From Tolypothrix sp. FACHB-123 (lineage in GTDB: Bacteria; Cyanobacteriota; Cyanobacteriia; Cyanobacteriales; Nostocaceae): a DNA stretch of 61,833 bases. The notes beneath the pieces were generated by a model. It saw only the letters and a list, made by a program, of their open reading frames with translations. It was not told the origin of the DNA and did no database searches. Positions 8,480 to 17,135 of the stretch are shown in pieces; positions within the stretch are counted from its first letter, which is position 1, and each line of letters begins with the position of its first letter. The translations under genes and the position numbers were made by a program. The stretch covers positions 1-61,833 of the forward strand of contig NZ_JACJRE010000047.1 of NCBI RefSeq assembly GCF_014697075.1, written 5' to 3'.

Positions 8480-9226
8480 ATGTTACTACATTTAAGTACC
8501 TGGCCTGAAGTTGAAGCTTATCTACAGCAGTCTACAGGTATTATTTTGCCGATTGGTTCCACAGAACAACACGGCCCCACTGGATTAATTGGTACAGATG
8601 CTATTTGTGCAGAAGCGATCGCTCGTGGTGTGGGTGAAGCTACTCAAGCTATGATCGGCCCGACAATCAATGTAGGTATGGCACTACATCACACCGCTTT
8701 CCCTGGTACTATAAGTCTGCGTCCCAGTACTTTAATTCAAGTAGTGCAAGATTATATAACTTGTTTGAGTAAAGCAGGTTTTCGCAAATTCTACTTTATC
8801 AACGGACATGGCGGTAACATCGCCACCCTCAAAGCCGCTTTCTCTGAAACCTACGCTTATTTAGAAGACTTGCAAGTTCACAATGCACATCAGGTACAAT
8901 GTCAAGTTGCTAACTGGTTCATGTGCAGTTCAGTATATAAACTCGCTAAAGAATTATACGGCGATCAAGAAGGCTCCCATGCCACCCCTAGCGAAGTAGC
9001 CGTTACCCAATACGTATATCCTGAAGCCATCAAGCAAGCATCCCTTTCACCAGAAGTCGCCAAAGGACACAGAATTTACAGTGCGGCCGATTTTCGCCTG
9101 CATTACCCAGATGGACGTATGGGTTCCAATCCCGCCTTAGCTACCCCAGAACATGGTAAGCAGTTTTACGACGCAGCAGTCAAAGAACTCAGTAACAGCT
9201 ACTTAGAATTTGTAAACGCAGAATAA
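8480..9226 (+). CDS. Creatininase-family amidohydrolase
   Basis: 248 residues with the creatininase fold motifs: PIGSTEQHGP (Glu and His ligands) near residues 25-34, GTDAICAEA (Asp ligand), ALHHTAFPGTISL, and INGHGGN around 109-115. The family uses a dinuclear metal centre to open cyclic amides. Members act on creatinine, on FAPy or formamide intermediates, or on mycofactocin precursors, so the substrate is not defined. ATG start; aggaag lies about 12 nt upstream. Convergent with the malic-enzyme gene, 39 bp apart. Confidence 0.85.
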   Translation: MLLHLSTWPEVEAYLQQSTGIILPIGSTEQHGPTGLIGTDAICAEAIARGVGEATQAMIGPTINVGMALHHTAFPGTISLRPSTLIQVVQDYITCLSKAGFRKFYFINGHGGNIATLKAAFSETYAYLEDLQVHNAHQVQCQVANWFMCSSVYKLAKELYGDQEGSHATPSEVAVTQYVYPEAIKQASLSPEVAKGHRIYSAADFRLHYPDGRMGSNPALATPEHGKQFYDAAVKELSNSYLEFVNAE

Positions 9227-9265
9227 ACATTTGGGGATGGGCTAATCATCCCATCCCCTGATTAA

Positions 9266-10657
9266 TCAACTCTGCGCAATCCCTTCTAAACGGGCTGCTT
9301 GTTGCACCGCTGCAGATACAGCAGTGACAACGCGATCGTCAAACACTGAAGGAATAATATGTTCCCGATCCAAATCTGCAGGCTTAACTAGAGATGCGAT
9401 CGCACTCGCCGCTTCTAAATACATTGTGGCGGTAATTGTCGGTGCTTGACAATCTAAGGCACCACGAAAGACTCCCGGAAAAGCCAGCACGTTATTAATT
9501 TGATTCGGGTAATCGCTGCGCCCAGTCGCCATCACAGCTACATTTTTAGTCACTAACTCCGGCTGAATTTCCGGAATCGGATTTGCCATTGCAAACACGA
9601 TCGCATCTTTTGCCATTGCTTGCAGCATCTCTGGAGTCAAAACTCCGGGTACGCTGACACCAATAAACACATCTGCGCCTTGCAATGCACCAGCTAGGGT
9701 ACCTTGAGCCTTAACTGCAAATTCCTGCTTTTCCTCTGTTAAGTCAGTCCGACTCAGAGAGAGAATACCTTTGGAATCGCACATCCAAATTTTTTCAGCC
9801 CCAGCTTTACGCAGTAATCGCGCGATCGCTACTCCCGCCGCCCCAGCACCGTTAATCACAATCCGCACTTCTGCAAGTGACTTGTTAACCAGTTTCAACG
9901 CATTAAATAACGCTGCGAGGGTGACAATTGCTGTACCATGCTGGTCATCATGAAACACAGGGATATTTAACTCGCGCCGCAGTCTCGCTTCAATTTCAAA
10001 ACAGCGCGGGGCAGCGATATCTTCCAAATTTACGCCGCCAAATACCGGCGCAATATTTTTCACTGTACGGACAATCTCATCTGTATCTTGGGTTGCCAAG
10101 CAGATGGGGAAAGCATCGATACCCGCGAATTCTTTAAACAGCATCGCTTTACCTTCCATTACTGGTAAAGCCGCATCTGGCCCCAAATTTCCCAAACCCA
10201 AGACAGCACTACCATCAGTAACAATAGCTACCGTATTCTTTTTGATGGTTAAGTTATAAACTTCCTCAGGATTTTGCGCGATCGCAGTACAAATCCGCCC
10301 CACCCCTGGAGTGTAAGCCATAGCTAAATCAGAAACACTTCTGAGGGGAATGCGGCTAGCAATGCTGATTTTACCGCCACGATGCAAATTAAAAGTGCGA
10401 TCGTATACATTCAGCACTTGAATGTGTGGTAATGCTTTGACTGCTTGGACAATAGTTTCCGCGTGTTCAGTGCTAGCTGCATCCACAGTAATATCGCGGG
10501 TAGACTCTTTGCGGCTTTGCTCGATTAAATCAATTTGTCCTAGTAGTCCCCCATTAGCAGCGATCGCCTGGGTAACAGAAGCCAGCATCCCCACACGATT
10601 GGGAATCTGCAAGCGGAGCGTCAAACTAAAACTAGAATTAGGAGTTAGGTTGGTCAT
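9266..10657 (-). CDS. NAD-dependent malic enzyme with N-terminal ACT domain
   Basis: 463 residues. Residues 10-90 form an ACT domain (LRLQIPNRVGMLASVTQAIAANGG), likely to bind an amino acid or other effector. The malic-enzyme domain follows, with YTPGVGRIC, VTDGSAVLGLGNLG, the catalytic Lys in EGKAMLFKEF, and the metal-binding HDDQHGTAIV. The Rossmann loop is INGAGAAGVAIARLL. It converts malate to pyruvate and CO2. It lacks the phosphotransacetylase-like tail of MaeB. The layout matches the common cyanobacterial ACT-malic enzyme. No operon partner; psbA lies upstream on the same strand but is separated by a terminator. Confidence 0.93.
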   Translation of the reverse strand: MTNLTPNSSFSLTLRLQIPNRVGMLASVTQAIAANGGLLGQIDLIEQSRKESTRDITVDAASTEHAETIVQAVKALPHIQVLNVYDRTFNLHRGGKISIASRIPLRSVSDLAMAYTPGVGRICTAIAQNPEEVYNLTIKKNTVAIVTDGSAVLGLGNLGPDAALPVMEGKAMLFKEFAGIDAFPICLATQDTDEIVRTVKNIAPVFGGVNLEDIAAPRCFEIEARLRRELNIPVFHDDQHGTAIVTLAALFNALKLVNKSLAEVRIVINGAGAAGVAIARLLRKAGAEKIWMCDSKGILSLSRTDLTEEKQEFAVKAQGTLAGALQGADVFIGVSVPGVLTPEMLQAMAKDAIVFAMANPIPEIQPELVTKNVAVMATGRSDYPNQINNVLAFPGVFRGALDCQAPTITATMYLEAASAIASLVKPADLDREHIIPSVFDDRVVTAVSAAVQQAARLEGIAQS

Positions 10658-10883
10658 TGTGATTTGAGAATTTAAATTTCACATCTTATATTGAATTGCT
10701 GATTAAAAATCTTTTTGAAATAGCAAATGTCATATTTTACTAATTTAAGCTAGTGACAATTTCCTAAATGTACTCAACAACACCAGATATGTTTACTGCA
10801 CTAGGCAAGCGATCGCTCAGCAAGGTGTGAGAAATCACTGTGTAAACAGCTTTCCTTGCTCTCAGTGGATCTGTGATTCCACG

Positions 10884-10912
10884 AAAAAAGCGCCCTCTAG
10901 TGAGAGAGCGCT
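10884..10912 (-). terminator. Rho-independent terminator of psbA
   Basis: Read leftward: agcgctctct, a 4-nt loop, agagggcgct, then a run of six T. It sits 22 bp after the psbA stop. Confidence 0.85.
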
Positions 10913-10934
10913 GTTAAATTATATTAACCGAATA

Positions 10935-12017
10935 TTAACCCTGAATCGCAGAATCTAGGAAAGCCACCGGTCTCACCTCACCACTAGCCAAATCTAAGGG
11001 GAAGTTATGCGCATTGCGTTCGTGCATCACTTCAATTCCTAAATTGGCACGGTTCACCACATCAGCCCAAGTAGCAACTGTACGACCTTGAGAATCAAGC
11101 ACTGATTGGTTAAAGTTAAAACCATTCAAATTAAATGCCATCGTACTGATACCCAAAGCCGTCAACCAGATACAAACTACAGGCCAAGCCGCCAAGAAAA
11201 AGTGCAAAGAACGAGAATTGTTAAAGCTAGCATATTGCCAAATCAAGCGTCCAAAGTAACCGTGAGCCGCGACAATGCTGTAGGTTTCTTGTTCTTGGCC
11301 AAATCTATAGCCATAGTTAATCGATTCAACTTCAGTTGTTTCCCTAACGAGAGAGGAAGATACTAAGGAACCATGCATGGCGCAGAATAAGGAACCGCCG
11401 AATACACCTGCTACCCCTAGCATGTGGAACGGGTGGAACAGAATGTTATGTTCCGCTTGGAAGACAAGCATGAAGTTAAAGGTACCACTGATACCTAAAG
11501 GCATCCCATCAGAAAAACTACCTTGACCAATTGGGTAAATTAAGAATACAGAAGTCGCAGCCGCTACAGGTGCCGAGTAAGCTACACAAATCCAAGGACG
11601 CATACCCAGACGGTAGCTTAACTCCCATTGCCGACCCAACCAACAAAAGATGCCAATCAAAAAATGCAAAACAATCAGTTGATAAGGTCCGCCATTGTAT
11701 AGCCACTCATCCATCGAAGCCGCTTCCCAAAGTGGGTAGAAATGCAACCCAATCGCATTGGATGTGGGGACAACAGCACCAGTAATAATGTTATTACCGT
11801 AGAGCAAAGAACCAGAGACAGGTTCACGAATACCGTCAATATCCACAGGTGGTGCTGCAATAAAGGCAATAATGAAACAAATCGTCGCAGTTAACAAAGT
11901 GGGAATCATTAATACACCAAACCAGCCGATATAAAGCCGATTTTCAGTGCTAGTAATCCATTGACAGAAACGATCCCACTGATTACCGCTTTCGCCTCTT
12001 CTGAGAATAGTAGTCAT
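10935..12017 (-). CDS. psbA: Photosystem II reaction-centre protein D1, divergent variant
   Basis: 360 residues, full length. D1 carries P680 ligands, Tyr-Z, the Mn4CaO5 ligands and the QB site in the thylakoid membrane. All key residues are present: H118, Y161, D170, E189, H190, H198, H215, H252, F255, S264, H272, H332, E333, D342 and the A344 processing site, followed by a 16-residue extension. Position 130 is Gln, as in D1:1 forms. Compared with remembered standard D1 sequences it differs at many places: Y126 is Trp, M127 Leu and F260 Trp, with altered N- and C-termini. It lacks the G80A, F158L and T286A changes of the low-oxygen D1' form, and it keeps the Mn ligands lost in chlorophyll f synthase. 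It is probably an alternative D1 for a special condition. Confidence 0.95.
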   Translation of the reverse strand: MTTILRRGESGNQWDRFCQWITSTENRLYIGWFGVLMIPTLLTATICFIIAFIAAPPVDIDGIREPVSGSLLYGNNIITGAVVPTSNAIGLHFYPLWEAASMDEWLYNGGPYQLIVLHFLIGIFCWLGRQWELSYRLGMRPWICVAYSAPVAAATSVFLIYPIGQGSFSDGMPLGISGTFNFMLVFQAEHNILFHPFHMLGVAGVFGGSLFCAMHGSLVSSSLVRETTEVESINYGYRFGQEQETYSIVAAHGYFGRLIWQYASFNNSRSLHFFLAAWPVVCIWLTALGISTMAFNLNGFNFNQSVLDSQGRTVATWADVVNRANLGIEVMHERNAHNFPLDLASGEVRPVAFLDSAIQG

Positions 12018-12614
12018 GGCTTTATCGTTGATAAATTGCTGAAAAAAACTTTCTCAATCACTCAAAATTGAGAATTCCACCTTTTTCAAACATTTTTGCC
12101 AAATACCTTCTCCCTATGCACTGAGACTCTGTTATATTGCCTCACACCATGTAATCTTATTCATCCATTTCTCTAGGGAGACGGTGTGAAAAAAAGGGAA
12201 AATTATTCCCGGCTCTAATATCAGGTTTTACATAATTTTTTTGTACTTATCAATAAAGTTTTCATGAATTTTCATTACACTTCATGTTTTGGATAACCAA
12301 TGTCAAGAGTTTAAAAATATTAGTAATAACTTCAAGTAATTTTGCAAAACACATTGTATTTCAACGTGAATTCACTTAAAAATTATCAAAAACTAGAGAT
12401 TAAGTCTTATATAAACTACTTTTTAAGGCATCTAGTGAGATTACTCAAGCTATTAATTAGAACTAAGAATAATATGATAAATACATTTATTTTTCCTCAA
12501 TTTTAATTGATGTATTTCCCATATTTACTCAGAAGATAAATGCAAATTTTATACTAAGTAATCTGTCTGAAAACAATTAAGGGATGCACTGCCACAGACT
12601 TTAAAAGGTTACTG
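12018..12614. other. Divergent intergenic region, psbA and NRPS
   Basis: 597 bp with no gene. A leftward tataac at 12131-12136 could be a psbA -10 element about 115 bp upstream of the ATG, but no good -35 accompanies it. An inverted pair tcacacc (12142-12148) and ggtgtga (near 12184-12190) flanks the upstream side and may be an operator. The rest is AT-rich, with no clear promoter for the NRPS gene. Confidence 0.4.
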
Positions 12615-15600
12615 TTGACTACTTTGAGTATTTCCAGTTCAACATTTGGTTATATGGAAAAATCAATGCTGCGTAATGTAAAAAATGTTTCCATTCATCA
12701 ACTGGTGGAATTTCAAGTTTCACAAACCCCTGATGCTGTAGCGGTCATTTTTCAAGATCGGCAATTGACATATCAACAGCTCAATCAAAAAGCTAATCAA
12801 TTAGCACATCATCTGAGAACGCTAGGAGTCAAACCAGAGACTTTAGTTGGAGTTTGTGTTGAGCGATCGCTAGAGATGATAATTGCTTTATTAGGGATAC
12901 TTAAAGCTGGTGGAGCTTATATCCCTCTCGATCCTAGCTATCCTCAAGATCGCTTAGAATTCACGATATCAGACTCCCAGATGCCCATACTCATCACACA
13001 AAAGCACCTGCGGGAGCAATTACCAACAATCGATCAACGGGTACAAGTCATTTATATTGATGCAAATTGGCAATTTATTACTCAACACAGCACAGAAAAT
13101 GTCGAGAGTGGTGTAAATCCGGAAAATTTAGCCTATACCATCTATACATCCGGTTCTACTGGTAAACCCAAAGGCGTTCAGATTATCCATCATGCCGTCA
13201 TCAACTTCCTGAATTCTATGCGCCAAGAACCAGGATTAACCCAAAGCGATGTATTATTAGCAATTACTACAATCTCTTTTGATATCGCAGCTTTAGAGAT
13301 ATTTTTACCTCTAATTGTCGGTGCTCGCATTATCTTAGTTAGTCGTGAAGCCATAGCTGACGGCAAACAGTTATCACAACTGTTGACTCAATCTGGCGCT
13401 ACAGTCATCCAAGCTACCCCAGCAACTTGGCGTCTCCTCCTCGAATCTGGATGGCAAGGTAATAAGCAACTAAAAATGCTCTGTGGTGGAGAAGCCATGA
13501 CTATAGCGCTGGCTAATCAACTGCTAGAAAAGGGTGGCTCTTTGTGGAATATGTACGGGCCTACCGAAACTACTATTTGGTCAATGGTGCATAAAGTAGA
13601 ACCTGGTAGCACTTTTGTACCCTTAGGCCACCCCATTGCTAACACACAGATTTATCTACTCCAAGAACCAGCACGCCGTAAAAACGATCCGCTCAAACTC
13701 GCTCCTGTTGGTGTACCAGGAGAAGTCTACATTGGTGGTGATGGAGTCGCCAGAGGTTACCTCAATCGTCCAGAACTAACTCGTGAAAGGTTCATTTCCC
13801 ATCCATTCAGTCATAAATTAGAGGATCGTCTCTATAAAACTGGAGATTTAGCTCGTTATTTACCGGATGGAAGTATTGAATTTATTGGTCGAATTGATTA
13901 TCAAGTCAAAATCCGTGGCTTTCGAGTTGAATTAGGAGACATTGAAACAACTCTTAGCCAATATCCATCTGTCAAAGAAGCAGTTGTGATTGCGAGAGAG
14001 GATCAGCCAGGAAACAAACGCTTGGTCGCGTATGTTGTTCCTACACGAGATGACTCTAAGTCATCCACACCAATCGATCCTTTTTTAACTGAGCAACTTC
14101 AGGAATGGAAGCAAGTGTGGAATGCTAACTACAGTAATTCACCAGAAGATTGGATTGGCTGGAATGATAGTTTCACCGGTCTACCCATACCAGCTGATGA
14201 GATGCATGAATGGATGAACCACACCTTAGAGCGCATTCTTTCCTTACGTCCTCAGAGAGTCTTAGATATTGGATGTGGCAATGGCCTACTCTTATTTCGC
14301 ATTGCTCCTCATTGTAGTTACTACGTAGGTACAGATATCTCCGCAGAAGCTATCCATCATATTGAGCAACAGTTGAGAAAAGAGACACAAAATTGGTCTC
14401 ATGTAACGCTCTCCCAAAGAGCTGCTCATGAAATGGAAGGACTAGAACCCGGAAGCTTCGATACAGTCATCATTAACTCAGTAATTCAGTACTTTCCTAG
14501 CGTCAATTATCTTGCCCAAGCTCTAGAGAAGATTGTTAAGTTAGTCAAACCAGGCGGGCAGATTTTTATTGGTGATGTTCGTAGCTTGTCCTTACTCGAA
14601 GCTTTTCATACCGCAGTACAACTGAGCCAAGCTATTCCTTCTGATTCTAAATATCAACTTCAACAGAAGATCCAGGAAGGGATTGTCCAGGACACAGAAC
14701 TAGTAATTCATCCAGACTTCTTTACTGTCCTCAAGCAGTCTATACCCCGCATCAGTCATGTTCAAACCATAATCAAACGGGGTCATTCACAAAACGAACT
14801 TGTTAGATTTCGCTTAGATATCATCCTCCATATAGAAACTGAGGTCTATCTAGATGAACAGCCTTTATGTTGGGATTGGCAACAACAAGAGCTATCGCTA
14901 TCAAAAATTTGCCAATATCTAAAGGCGGAACAACCAACAACTCTCAAAATTATTAATGTTCCTGATAGTCGAGTTTTTCTAGATGTAAAGGCAGTGGAAC
15001 TATTAGCAAGTTCCGATAAATTAGCCACTGTCGGTGAAATACGAGCAGCCCTCCAGCAAATTACTGAACAGTCAACAGTGCATCCAGAGGACTTCTGGAG
15101 TATTGGTAAGTATTTACCCTATAACGTCTATATCAATTGGTCACAACTTAATACTCCTGGTAAGTATGATGTACTCTTGCAAAGCAAATTGCAGCTAACA
15201 GACCAAGGAATTATCTTGGCAGTTCCTGAGCAACCAATTGAGTTGAAGCCTTTAAGTGCTTACGCTAATAATCCACTGCAAGTCACTGAGAAAAGCAACT
15301 TAGTTCCTAAGCTACGTACATATTTAAAGGAACAACTACCCGATTATATGGTTCCGTCAGCATTTGTCGTCATGGATAAGTTGCCATTAACACCAAATGG
15401 GAAAATCGATCGGCGATCGCTACCTCAACCGAAGAAAGACCGACCCATGTTAACAAACCCATATGTTGCACCATCAACTTCCCTAGAAAAGCAACTTGCG
15501 GAAATTTGGTCTCAGATTCTCGCAATTGAACAAGTTGGAATTGACGATAACTTCTTTGACCTGGGAGGACACTCTCTACTAACAGCCCAGTTGCTTCATC

Positions 15601-17003
15601 AAGTAGAAGAGGTAATTCCAGTCAAATTACCCCTATATTACCTTTTGAGAGAGCCAACCATAGCTGGATTAATCAAAGCAATTAACGTCGCCCAAGGTTT
15701 GGATTCTGCTGTTTCCATCGAAGAAGAAACTCCCGTAGACTGGCAGTCCGAAACTGTCTTAGATCCGACCATTAGTCCTGAAGTACCTTTTGTAGAAACG
15801 ACAACTGCGCCAGAGCATATATTCTTGACTGGAGCAACTGGTTTTTTAGCAGCTTTTATACTGCATGAGCTACTACAACAGACTCAGGCAAATATTTATT
15901 GTCTTGTACGTTCTTCTAACTATGAAGCAGCTCGGCAGAAAATTCAAACCAATCTAGAACGTTACATGCTTACAAGTGGTGAGTTAAGTTCTAGGGTGAT
16001 TCCGATCCTGGGAGATTTATCACAGCCTTTATTCGGATTAACTCACGAAAAATTCCGAGATTTGGCAAGCAAGCTCGACCTGATTTATCATTGTGGAGCT
16101 TTCGTGAATCTAGTTTACCCATACAATACATTGCGAGCTACCAATGTGCTGGGAACTCAGGAAATTCTTAGGTTAGCTAGTCAGGGTAAAGTTACTCCTG
16201 TTCACTTTATCTCCACAATTGATGTACTGAAACCGCTCATCTTTCTTGAAGGCAAAATTATCCGCGAAGATCAAAATTTAAAATACTTTGAATACCTGAC
16301 TAGGGGCTATGCTCAAACTAAATGGATAGCGGAGAAGTTAGTCATGACTGCTCAATCTCGAGGTATTCCTGCCTCCATATATAGACTGGGCATGATCTCC
16401 GGTCATAGTCAAACAGGTGCTTCTCAAATAAATGACTTAATGTGCAGAATCATCAAAGGGATGATTCAAATGGGATCTGCCCCAGATCTCGATTTATGGG
16501 TGAATATAACTCCCATAGACTATGCCAGTAGCGCGATCGTCCACTTATCAAGAAAGAGAGAGTCTTTAGGCAAAACTTTTCATATTGTCAATCCTCATCC
16601 ACTGCCCTGGAGCATTTTTGTCAATGAAATTGACAGTATGGGCTACCCAATTCAAATACTCCCACATGAAAAATGGCAAGAAAAATTGCTGAATTTGGAT
16701 AACTCTCAAGAAAATTCCTTAACGCCAATACTCTCGCTGTTTACTGAGAAAAATCAGAAGAACCAAATGACTTATTTGGAAATATTTTTACGAACATCTC
16801 AAGCATTTGATTGTCAAAATACGCTGGATTGTCTGGCAGATACTTCTATTTCTTGTCCAGCAATTGATAGTCAGTTGATGAATGCTTATTTTTCATACTT
16901 TACAGGTGTTGGTTTTTTTAAACCCCCAACTGATAATTTGGATGTTATTCATCAAAGAAAATTGGGAACTATTAACTATGAGTATTTAGTGCGGCATTCA
17001 TAA
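12615..17003 (+). CDS. One-module NRPS: adenylation, N-methyltransferase, carrier, terminal reductase
   Basis: 1462 residues from TTG 12615 (aaaagg 6 nt upstream); an ATG at 12654 would also keep all domains. There is no condensation domain. The adenylation domain runs from about 28 with core motifs LTYQQLN, YTSGSTGKPKG (177), FDIAALE (221), MYGPTETT (310) and TGDLARY; GFRVELGDIE is near 432. A class I methyltransferase (about 490-870; VLDIGCGNG near 550, GWNDSFTGLPIP before it) is inserted before A10 (PNGKID, 927), as in N-methylating NRPSs. The carrier Ser is in GGHSLL (983). The reductase has GATGFLA (1072) and YxxxK in GYAQTK (1231). Extracted pocket residues, D-I-L-Q-L-G-M-I-W plus Lys, resemble glycine codes. 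The expected product is a reductively released N-methyl amino aldehyde or alcohol. Two kinase genes follow. Confidence 0.9.
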   Translation: MTTLSISSSTFGYMEKSMLRNVKNVSIHQLVEFQVSQTPDAVAVIFQDRQLTYQQLNQKANQLAHHLRTLGVKPETLVGVCVERSLEMIIALLGILKAGGAYIPLDPSYPQDRLEFTISDSQMPILITQKHLREQLPTIDQRVQVIYIDANWQFITQHSTENVESGVNPENLAYTIYTSGSTGKPKGVQIIHHAVINFLNSMRQEPGLTQSDVLLAITTISFDIAALEIFLPLIVGARIILVSREAIADGKQLSQLLTQSGATVIQATPATWRLLLESGWQGNKQLKMLCGGEAMTIALANQLLEKGGSLWNMYGPTETTIWSMVHKVEPGSTFVPLGHPIANTQIYLLQEPARRKNDPLKLAPVGVPGEVYIGGDGVARGYLNRPELTRERFISHPFSHKLEDRLYKTGDLARYLPDGSIEFIGRIDYQVKIRGFRVELGDIETTLSQYPSVKEAVVIAREDQPGNKRLVAYVVPTRDDSKSSTPIDPFLTEQLQEWKQVWNANYSNSPEDWIGWNDSFTGLPIPADEMHEWMNHTLERILSLRPQRVLDIGCGNGLLLFRIAPHCSYYVGTDISAEAIHHIEQQLRKETQNWSHVTLSQRAAHEMEGLEPGSFDTVIINSVIQYFPSVNYLAQALEKIVKLVKPGGQIFIGDVRSLSLLEAFHTAVQLSQAIPSDSKYQLQQKIQEGIVQDTELVIHPDFFTVLKQSIPRISHVQTIIKRGHSQNELVRFRLDIILHIETEVYLDEQPLCWDWQQQELSLSKICQYLKAEQPTTLKIINVPDSRVFLDVKAVELLASSDKLATVGEIRAALQQITEQSTVHPEDFWSIGKYLPYNVYINWSQLNTPGKYDVLLQSKLQLTDQGIILAVPEQPIELKPLSAYANNPLQVTEKSNLVPKLRTYLKEQLPDYMVPSAFVVMDKLPLTPNGKIDRRSLPQPKKDRPMLTNPYVAPSTSLEKQLAEIWSQILAIEQVGIDDNFFDLGGHSLLTAQLLHQVEEVIPVKLPLYYLLREPTIAGLIKAINVAQGLDSAVSIEEETPVDWQSETVLDPTISPEVPFVETTTAPEHIFLTGATGFLAAFILHELLQQTQANIYCLVRSSNYEAARQKIQTNLERYMLTSGELSSRVIPILGDLSQPLFGLTHEKFRDLASKLDLIYHCGAFVNLVYPYNTLRATNVLGTQEILRLASQGKVTPVHFISTIDVLKPLIFLEGKIIREDQNLKYFEYLTRGYAQTKWIAEKLVMTAQSRGIPASIYRLGMISGHSQTGASQINDLMCRIIKGMIQMGSAPDLDLWVNITPIDYASSAIVHLSRKRESLGKTFHIVNPHPLPWSIFVNEIDSMGYPIQILPHEKWQEKLLNLDNSQENSLTPILSLFTEKNQKNQMTYLEIFLRTSQAFDCQNTLDCLADTSISCPAIDSQLMNAYFSYFTGVGFFKPPTDNLDVIHQRKLGTINYEYLVRHS

Positions 17004-17135
17004 ATAAGTAACGTATCAATCAAATTATTATTAGGGATGGTTTGAATTGATTATGTTCTCAGACTATGAAATTCTTTACTAAGTAAATTCTCCATTTAAC
17101 ATCTGTGTTGCAAATTAACCAGTAGCTGGAAGGAT

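Noticed and set aside
10935-12017. Chlorophyll f synthase (super-rogue PsbA) or low-oxygen D1'
   Set aside because: Mn-cluster ligands D170, E189, H332, E333 and D342 are all present, and G80, F158 and T286 are unchanged.
12615-17003. Carboxylic acid reductase
   Set aside because: A-T-R order is similar, but the embedded NRPS-type N-methyltransferase and the amino-acid A-domain motifs (FDIAALE, MYGPTETT) point to an NRPS.
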